Of a DNA stretch of 64,000 nt, positions 59,416 through 64,000 are shown in pieces; within the stretch, counting starts at the first letter, position 1, and the number at the start of each line of letters is the position of its first letter. The DNA is from Gemmatimonas aurantiaca (lineage in GTDB: Bacteria > Gemmatimonadota > Gemmatimonadetes > Gemmatimonadales > Gemmatimonadaceae): the NCBI RefSeq assembly GCF_037190085.1, contig NZ_JBBCJO010000004.1, positions 62,001 through 126,000 of the forward strand. Reading direction: 5' to 3'. The notes beneath the pieces were generated by a model, which was not told where the DNA came from, did no database searches, and was given only the letters and a program-made list of their open reading frames with translations. The translations under genes were made by a program, and so were the position numbers.

Positions 59416-60366
59416 ATGACAACCTGCATCATCTGTACAACTCCCAAGCCGGAAGCGGAGTTCCATCCGGAACACGTTTTCCCAAGTGCGATTGGCGGAC
59501 GACTGGTCGTGCACAACGTATGCGATCAGTGTAACCACACACTCGGTAGTGCCGTCGATAGCTCACTCACTGATCACTGGCTTATTCAAACTCGACGGAT
59601 GCAGCTAGGGATATCTGGCAATAGCGGCAAGGTACCTAACCCTCTCGCGCGCGGTCACCTTGTTGGTGACCCAACTTATAGGCTCAGGGACGTTGTCGCC
59701 GGAGATGGTGGACCAGGGAAACTCATCATAGAACGCTCTGTGCAACGCACCAAACAGGCAGACGGCAGTGAGATGATATCCATCCGGCTAGACGAATCAG
59801 AGGCAGCAGACCTTCCAGCCCTAGTCAATAAAATTCTCAAACGAGCAGGCCACGACGCCTTGCCTGAAGCAGATATCGAAAAGCACGCGGTCACTCACTC
59901 TATCAATGCTGAGGTGGAAGTATCGGGAGTCAACATCGACCTCGTTGAATACAAGCGCGGTGTTCTGAAAATCGCGTATGAGTTGGCGTGTCGTTGGTTG
60001 GGCGATGCGTTTTTGCAAGAACCCGCCGCAAGCGATATTCGCGATTGCCTCCTAGATCCTAAGGAAACACAGATATCGGCTGCATTGTGTGGTAGAATTT
60101 ATTTTGCAGGTGCGGAACCTCAGATTCCTTTGCCATGGGGACCGAACGTGCACGTTGGTATCTTGCTTATTACCAACGATCATGTGGCTTTAGTCGTTCG
60201 CATTTTTGATATCATCGAAGCGCAGATCACTATGAGCCACCAACCGAGCCACTACGCGAGAGTAGCGTCAATGTTCGTGATGAACGACTCGGTTAGCGGC
60301 GACGTTCGTGAAGGGCGTCTCGAGGATGAATGGCGCACACCGCCGGCTAACGAACGTTGCACTTGA
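59416..60366 (+). CDS. Cassette 7: HNH-endonuclease-like protein
   Basis: 316 residues. The N-terminus CIICTTPKPEAEFHPEHVFPSAIGGRLVVHNVCDQCNHTLGSAVD is an HNH_5-type site: two CxxC pairs bind zinc, EHVFP gives the general-base His, and CNHTLG the Asn. The other 260 residues are unassigned. The ATG at 59416 is 23 bp into the cassette. The last nine codons run through the left core of attC 7, so the protein ends in cassette-end sequence (PANERCT). A nuclease role is inferred. Confidence 0.82.
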   Translation: MTTCIICTTPKPEAEFHPEHVFPSAIGGRLVVHNVCDQCNHTLGSAVDSSLTDHWLIQTRRMQLGISGNSGKVPNPLARGHLVGDPTYRLRDVVAGDGGPGKLIIERSVQRTKQADGSEMISIRLDESEAADLPALVNKILKRAGHDALPEADIEKHAVTHSINAEVEVSGVNIDLVEYKRGVLKIAYELACRWLGDAFLQEPAASDIRDCLLDPKETQISAALCGRIYFAGAEPQIPLPWGPNVHVGILLITNDHVALVVRIFDIIEAQITMSHQPSHYARVASMFVMNDSVSGDVREGRLEDEWRTPPANERCT

Positions 60367-60439
60367 CGAGCGATCTTAAGGAGTGCTCGCTGCGCTCGCT
60401 TCTATTTGACTCGCTCGCAAGTGAACTTGGGCGTTAGCA
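60345..60439 (+). repeat. attC site 7
   Basis: Left core GGCTAAC, right core GTTAGCA (cut 60433/60434). Arms CGTTGCACTTGACGAGCGA and CGCTCGCAAGTGAACTTGG pair. Apex GCTCGCTGCGCTCGC. Confidence 0.95.
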
Positions 60440-61350
60440 TGCACAAAACACCCATGACTGCTTCCGTGAGTACTACATGCCGGCTGTGCGGGGACCACAA
60501 GCTACTTCGAACTAGCCACGTGATTCCGAGGTTCATCACGGACTGGTTCAAAACAACTGGAGCAACGCCTTACATTCGGAACTCTATTGCTCCGAATCGT
60601 AGGGCACAGGACGGGCCCAAGCTCCCGTTATTCTGCGACTCGTGCGAGCAGCTTCTCGGCAAAGACGAGAAGATATTCGCGGAGACAATTTTTCATCCGC
60701 TCAATTCGGATCACGGCGCGATAATTCCCTATGGTCCGTGGCTCGCTCGATTTTGTGTTGGACTGTCACTTCGCGTCGCTCTCTTCTATGAGCGGGACGG
60801 GTCATCGCAACTCGATAGCACACAGAAGGCCTTTTTGACTGAAGCCGTCGCAATTTGGCGCAAGTTTCTGCTCGGCACGTGCCATAACCTTGGGCCATTT
60901 GAGCAACACTTTCTGCCGCTTGATATACTGCTGCCGAACGATGATCCGGACCTTCCGCCGAATTTCAACCTGTATCTGGCACGCTCTCTAGACATTGATG
61001 TGGTTGGGGGGCGAAACACTGCATTCGTGTTTGCAAAGCCAGGGCCGTTTTGTGTACTTGGTTTGATCCAACGAGCGCCGACAAAAATATTTCTCGGAAC
61101 AAAAGTGAATCTGAATGGTGGCACGATCATGCCGCGAGAGTATGCAATGCCGGGGCAGTTTCGACTGTTCCTTATTGCTAAAGCGCGCAAAGTGGCGGCC
61201 ATCGCCGAATCAATGTCACAGAAACAAAAGGACGGCATAATTGCTGAAGTAGCTGCTGACCCCGAGCGACTTGAGAATTCTGACACGGCCCGCGCAATAG
61301 CCGCGGATCTTCGAATGCGCGAACTCCGAGATAAGAAGCCAGGCAGCTAA
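60439..61350 (+). CDS. Cassette 8: zinc-finger/HNH-like protein, unknown function
   Basis: 303 residues from ATG 60439 (a second ATG at 60454 is possible; the first overlaps the right core of attC 7). The N-terminus CRLCGDHKLLRTSHVIPRFITDWFK ... LPLFCDSCEQLLGKDEKIFAETIF has two CxxC pairs and a SHVIP segment that resembles HNH sites, but the final Asn/His is not evident. The rest is globular with hydrophobic strands and no membrane helix. Similar proteins occur in mobile DNA; function unknown. The TAA stop is in the left core of attC 8. Confidence 0.75.
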   Translation: MHKTPMTASVSTTCRLCGDHKLLRTSHVIPRFITDWFKTTGATPYIRNSIAPNRRAQDGPKLPLFCDSCEQLLGKDEKIFAETIFHPLNSDHGAIIPYGPWLARFCVGLSLRVALFYERDGSSQLDSTQKAFLTEAVAIWRKFLLGTCHNLGPFEQHFLPLDILLPNDDPDLPPNFNLYLARSLDIDVVGGRNTAFVFAKPGPFCVLGLIQRAPTKIFLGTKVNLNGGTIMPREYAMPGQFRLFLIAKARKVAAIAESMSQKQKDGIIAEVAADPERLENSDTARAIAADLRMRELRDKKPGS

Positions 61351-61456
61351 CCTTGCGTTGGTGCTGACAGAGCCTAAAGGATTGCGGCCAATTGCTCGCT
61401 GCGCTCGCTGGCCGCAGTTTGATGAAAGTCCCTGCAGCACAACGTCAGCGTTAGGC
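61345..61456 (+). repeat. attC site 8
   Basis: Left core AGCTAAC, right core GTTAGGC (cut 61450/61451). The left core differs by one base from the complement of its cassette start (TTAGCA). Arms TGCGTTGGTGCTGACAGAGCC and GTCCCTGCAGCACAACGTCAGC pair. Apex GCTCGCTGCGCTCGC. Confidence 0.93.
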
Positions 61457-61473
61457 AGTCCAACCAGCATCAA

Positions 61474-62023
61474 ATGATCTACGAATCTCATCCATGGCGC
61501 TCTGACCTCAAGCGCTTCAGTAGCTCGCTGGCTAGAGCCCGGAGGTTTCCGGTCGCGACCGACGCCCAGAGCGCCCGCGTGGAACGCGACGTCATGTACG
61601 GCTTTTTCGCAGTGCGGAAGCTCGAAGAGAGCTACAAACTCACTTTGGAGACTGAATCGTGCATGGGTGAGGTATCCCGCAATCGTCGACAAACGGATGC
61701 CTCGCCATCGCCGTCAGGAGGTCGACGAATATTTCGAGCTTGATCGCCCGGAGAAGGTGCTTCTCACCGCTCGAGAGTTGGCCAACAAAGTGATCCACTC
61801 GTATGTGTTTCTTCACACAGTAGACCATAAGGAGCGGCTTCGAGGAGTGTTCGTTGCGTCGGACATCGGGCGCAAGCGCGGAGTACTGTACCTACCGGCG
61901 TGGCGAATCGTTCGGTTGTTCCGTCACGTTGCAGCGGATGTTCCGATAAGCTGGAGAATTGTGTATGATCCAGTGAGCGGCACCTACGCGTACGATGCTC
62001 GAAGGCGCCGACTACCTGCCTAA
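61474..62023 (+). pseudogene. Cassette 9: probable frameshifted gene
   Basis: Two overlapping frames together look like one protein. The first (ATG 61474) gives MIYESHPWRSDLKRFSSSLARA ... VMYGFFAVRKLEESYKLTLETESC and then degenerates. The second (in frame from a GTG at 61667 to 62023) gives RYPAIVDKRMPRHRRQEVDEYFELDRPEKVLLTARELANKVIHSYVFLHTVDHKERLRGVFVASD. The split is at about 61660-61670, and a single-base indel there would join them into about 180 residues. No known domain is recognised. It could be a sequencing error, a real decay, or translational coupling of two genes. Its stop (TAA 62021-62023) is in attC 9. Confidence 0.6.
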
Positions 62024-62113
62024 CAAAGCGTTGCTGCGGTCAGCGCACGTCGAAATGCGCGCTGCGCGCGCAAACTATCTGATGCGCTGCAGCAGAACGC
62101 TGAGGCGTTCGAC
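62018..62113 (+). repeat. attC site 9
   Basis: Left core GCCTAAC, right core GTTCGAC (cut 62107/62108). The right core departs from GTTRRRY at one base. Arms GCGTTGCTGCGGTCAGCGCA and TGCGCTGCAGCAGAACGCTG pair. Apex GCGCGCTGCGCGCGC. Confidence 0.92.
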
Positions 62114-62131
62114 ATTCAGCAGGACTTTGGC

Positions 62132-62338
62132 ATGCTCGATCCGATAGTAGGCCAGACGCTGACGAGGTATCAGGCTGGGCAGATCTCCCTTGAAGATGCC
62201 GCCCAGGCGCTGCTTGCCGTCCGACGCCGGACGGGCTGTCTCCGGTTGATGACTCCACCCGGTGCGGATGACCGGCAGCAAGCCTTGGTCACACGGTTCA
62301 CTGCGCTGGCAGCCGAGGAGTTCGGGGGCAATAGTTGA
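62132..62338 (+). CDS. Cassette 10: small protein of unknown function
   Basis: 68 residues, MLDPIVGQTLTRYQAGQISLEDAAQALLAVRRRTG and so on, mostly helical, with no known domain. The ATG at 62132 is 24 bp into the cassette; the stop overlaps the ATG of the GIY-YIG gene by 1 nt (TGATG), so the two are translated together. Pairing with a nuclease suggests a small partner or inhibitor, but this is only context. Confidence 0.6.
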   Translation: MLDPIVGQTLTRYQAGQISLEDAAQALLAVRRRTGCLRLMTPPGADDRQQALVTRFTALAAEEFGGNS

Positions 62339-62742
62339 TGGCGATGTCGAATCAGCGTTCAACAGCGGAATGGATCGAGTCTTTCTTCATGCTCACACGG
62401 CTTTCATCTGCACGCGCTATGTCGGAGTCAGGTCCAGATGGGCGGGTCAAAGTGGTCTACCGCATCACGTATCCCAACGGGAAGATCTACGTGGGAAAGG
62501 ATCTCACGGGCAGCGTGAACTATTTCGGGAGCGCCAACTCTGATCTTGTTGCGGCCGATTTCACGCCGGCCCAGCGGCGCGACTTTATGGTCCGCAAGGA
62601 GATCCTCTGGGAGTCCGCCACCGCTTCCGACGCCGAAGTCAATCGCCGAGAGATCGAGTTCATTGTGGCGCTTCAAGCGAACGATCCTACTCGGGGATAC
62701 AATCGGTGGCCTAAGTATCGACCGAAGCCCGAAGAGTCGTGA
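62338..62742 (+). CDS. Cassette 10: GIY-YIG nuclease-like protein
   Basis: 134 residues. The central domain VVYRITYPNGKIYVGKDLTGSVNYFGSANSDLV has the paired YxI..YVG strands of GIY-YIG nucleases, followed by a helix with FMVRKEILWES, a Glu in NRREIEFI (metal ligand position) and GYNRWPK at the end. The GIY and YIG positions read YRI and YVG, so it is a divergent member. The gene overlaps the small upstream ORF and ends 7 bp before attC 10. Confidence 0.8.
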   Translation: MAMSNQRSTAEWIESFFMLTRLSSARAMSESGPDGRVKVVYRITYPNGKIYVGKDLTGSVNYFGSANSDLVAADFTPAQRRDFMVRKEILWESATASDAEVNRREIEFIVALQANDPTRGYNRWPKYRPKPEES

Positions 62743-62749
62743 CGCCGAT

Positions 62750-62860
62750 GTCGAACGGACCGCTGCTGCCGGCGGGGCGATTCAAGGAAGGCGGCTGGCT
62801 CGCTGCGCTCGCCTGCCGCATTGTTATAGAAGCCCTGCGGCAGAGCGCTGGGCGCTAGAT
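62750..62860 (+). repeat. attC site 10 (degenerate right core)
   Basis: Left core GTCGAAC exactly complements its cassette start (TTCGAC). The right core reads GCTAGAT instead of GTTAGAT (cut expected 62854/62855). Arms CGCTGCTGCCGGCGGGGC and GCCCTGCGGCAGAGCGCTG pair. Apex GCTCGCTGCGCTCGC. Confidence 0.9.
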
Positions 62861-62887
62861 CGCAACTGTCTCTCTCGAAACTCAACT

Positions 62888-63358
62888 ATGAAGTGCAGTC
62901 GGTGCGAACACTCCGTCTTCGATGAGCTCGACCCAGAAGATCTATGCGACAACTGTGTCGTGACCGAGCCAAGGCTCTACTACTCCAAGGCCTATCTTGC
63001 AGTGGTCGAAGATCGGCTACGTCGAACCCGTGAAACAGCGAGAGTGCTCATTCAGCGGGGAATAGGCCACGACATAAATTCGAATCCGACCAAGGGACGG
63101 AGTCAGATAAATGAAGCGGGCCGGCGAATTACGTCACTACAAGCAAGCCAAAGGCTGATTCGCTCGGAGCTGCTATCACGCGGCGAGGTTGAACCAACTA
63201 TCGACGAGCGCTTGGAACGCGCGTTTCCGGAGGCAAGAAACCGGGAGATCGTGGAGCTCGACGGCCTACGGTATGAGCACTTTTGGCTGCTCGAAGGAAC
63301 CGATCGTCGAGGCAACAACATTTGGGGTCGCGCGTGGACACCTCTGAGTGACGCGTAG
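62888..63358 (+). CDS. Cassette 11: CxxC zinc-ribbon-like protein, unknown function
   Basis: 156 residues from the ATG at 62888. The N-terminus MKCSRCEHSVFDELDPEDLCDNC holds two CxxC pairs, likely a zinc ribbon. A helical segment (LAVVEDRLRRTRETARVLIQRGI) follows, and the C-terminus ends as a small beta unit (EIVELDGLRYEHFWLLEGTDRRGNNIWGRAW). A longer in-frame frame upstream crosses attC 10 and is rejected. No family is recognised. Confidence 0.7.
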   Translation: MKCSRCEHSVFDELDPEDLCDNCVVTEPRLYYSKAYLAVVEDRLRRTRETARVLIQRGIGHDINSNPTKGRSQINEAGRRITSLQASQRLIRSELLSRGEVEPTIDERLERAFPEARNREIVELDGLRYEHFWLLEGTDRRGNNIWGRAWTPLSDA

Positions 63359-63377
63359 CGTGAAGGGTTTTCTGCTG

Positions 63378-63474
63378 ATCTAACGTTGCTTGCTGCCGAC
63401 GGGCGAGGTATGGTAGGTGCGCGCTGCGCACGCACTTTGTTTCGTTCGCCCGCAGCAGAAGCTGGGCGTTAGCA
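63378..63474 (+). repeat. attC site 11
   Basis: Left core ATCTAAC, right core GTTAGCA (cut 63468/63469). Arms GTTGCTTGCTGCCGACGGGCG and CGCCCGCAGCAGAAGCTGG pair. Apex GCGCGCTGCGCACGC. The sequence beyond would be cassette 12. Confidence 0.95.
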
Positions 63475-63520
63475 ACTGTCTTGAAAGTCAAGCAGTAGTT
63501 GGAACGTTTACGTTAAGGTT

Positions 63521-64000
63521 CTAGGGTGTATTGGTGCGCACCATCGTGTTGAGGATTGTGAGCAGCTTCCGCATACACGCGACCAGCGCAAGTTTCTTAG
63601 GCTTGCCGGCGGCGAGCAATCGCGCGTAGAACTCGCGAACAATCGCATTGCGTTTCGTCGCTACGAGTGCCGCCATGTACAGCACGCCCCGCACGGTGGC
63701 ACGTCCTCCTTGCACGAAGCGTCGCCCGCGCATCGTTCCCGAGTCGCGACTGAGTGGTGCGACGCCGACCAGCTTTGCGATCGCACGCCGTGAGAGACGG
63801 CCCAACTCTGGTAGGTCGGCGAGCAGTGTCCGCGAGAGCACGGGACCGACACCAGGCACACTGCGCAGCAGTTCATCACGTTCACGCCACACGGGGCTCT
63901 GCTTGACCATCTCGCCGAGATCCGTGTCCGTGATGCGCAGCTCACGCTCGAGAAAAGCGATGTGCAATCTCAGACTCTTGCGCACCAGCTTCTTGCCGGA
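63521..64000 (-). CDS. IS110-family transposase, C-terminal part
   Basis: The reading frame ends at 63521 on the minus strand and runs off the right edge. About 160 residues are visible, all from the C-terminal transposase_20 (IS116/IS110/IS902) half: LLRSVPGVGPVLSRTLLADLPELGRLSRRAIAKLVGVAPLSRDSGTMRGRRFVQGGRATVRGVLYMAALVATKRN and GKPKKLALVACMRKLLTILN. The Ser in SRDSG is the expected catalytic Ser, and the segment is intact. The N-terminal DEDD (RuvC-like) half lies outside the window. Only 46 bp separate its stop codon from the last attC, so the element's right end is in or near cassette 12. Confidence 0.92.
   Translation of the reverse strand, partial: SGKKLVRKSLRLHIAFLERELRITDTDLGEMVKQSPVWRERDELLRSVPGVGPVLSRTLLADLPELGRLSRRAIAKLVGVAPLSRDSGTMRGRRFVQGGRATVRGVLYMAALVATKRNAIVREFYARLLAAGKPKKLALVACMRKLLTILNTMVRTNTP

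Larger units (their letters stand above)
52619..63474 (+). mobile_element. Integron gene-cassette array (no integrase in window; CALIN-like)
   Basis: Eleven complete attC sites separate eleven cassettes, all with genes on the plus strand. Core sites read RYYYAAC on the left and G^TTRRRY on the right. For nine of the eleven cassettes the first six bases after the cut (for example TTATGC, TTAGGC, TTAGAT, TTAGAC, TTAGCC, TTCGAC) are the exact reverse complement of the bases in its own left core at the end (GCATAAC, GCCTAAC, ATCTAAC, GTCTAAC, GGCTAAC, GTCGAAC). That is what excision and insertion by an IntI recombinase produce. Composition is clearly less GC-rich than the flanks. The left border is at 52619/52620, where G^TTATGC has no attC partner upstream. 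The array is followed by an IS110-family element; it may continue outside the window. Confidence 0.95.

Noticed and set aside
52619..63474. CRISPR-like array suggested by repeated similar sequences with unique spacers
   Set aside because: The repeats are about 95-127 bp, imperfect, each with internal symmetry, and the intervals are 0.6-1.9 kb with genes. They are attC sites, not CRISPR repeats; no cas gene is present.

Overview
This window comes from a high-GC, Gram-negative-type bacterial chromosome. Several traits together point to Gemmatimonadota (a Gemmatimonas-like organism): an Oar-type TonB receptor, a DUF1592/DUF1552/ankyrin gene set, Tat-exported Gfo/Idh/MocA oxidoreductases, a Ser/Thr kinase with a large C-terminal sensor half, and many secreted peptidases. 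The assignment is inferred from gene content; there is no rRNA or tRNA gene in the window to confirm it.

Positions 1-8082: a partial lipoprotein gene diverges from a complete histidine operon, hisG-hisDC(fusion)-hisH-hisA-hisB-hisF-hisN-hisIE. These eight genes encode every step from PRPP/ATP to histidine, and most junctions overlap by 1-4 nt. In front of hisG lies a 30-codon leader peptide with six His codons in a run of ten, followed by a perfect GC hairpin plus U-tract: a classical his attenuator.

Positions 8282-33000: envelope and secreted functions. These include a DUF4397 lipoprotein, an M20 peptidase with a Tat-exported oxidoreductase, an M16 peptidase pair (one active, one without the zinc motif) divergent from murB, a TonB-dependent receptor with an unusual helical C-terminal tail plus a beta-propeller protein, a creatininase-like protein, and the DUF1592-DUF1552-ankyrin operon. 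panE follows.

Positions 33000-52490: argG, a TPR/CxxC protein coupled to a PrsW-type intramembrane protease, a rhodanese sulfurtransferase, DoxX, an amidase, a DUF1275 protein, an M28 peptidase, a patatin fused to an outer-membrane barrel, a Ser/Thr kinase operon with a LuxR gene remnant beside it, and a cyclophilin lipoprotein.

Positions 52619-63474: the most notable region, an integron gene-cassette array with eleven complete attC sites and no integrase in the window. Base composition drops visibly and all genes read in one direction. For nearly every cassette, its own first six bases are the reverse complement of its own terminal core site, which is direct evidence of site-specific cassette recombination. 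Cargo: a DUF2971-like protein, a TIR/nucleoside-deoxyribosyltransferase-like protein, a restriction-nuclease-like protein, a methyltransferase, a HIT hydrolase, a three-gene toxin-antitoxin-SecB-like chaperone (TAC) module with its own promoter/operator, two HNH-like proteins, a frameshifted gene, a GIY-YIG protein and a CxxC protein. A partial IS110-family transposase starts 47 bp after the last attC and runs off the window.

A pattern running through the chromosomal part is short tandem duplication with a 12-bp (once 15-bp) unit, seen at nine places, several of them at gene starts where the unit carries the ATG itself.
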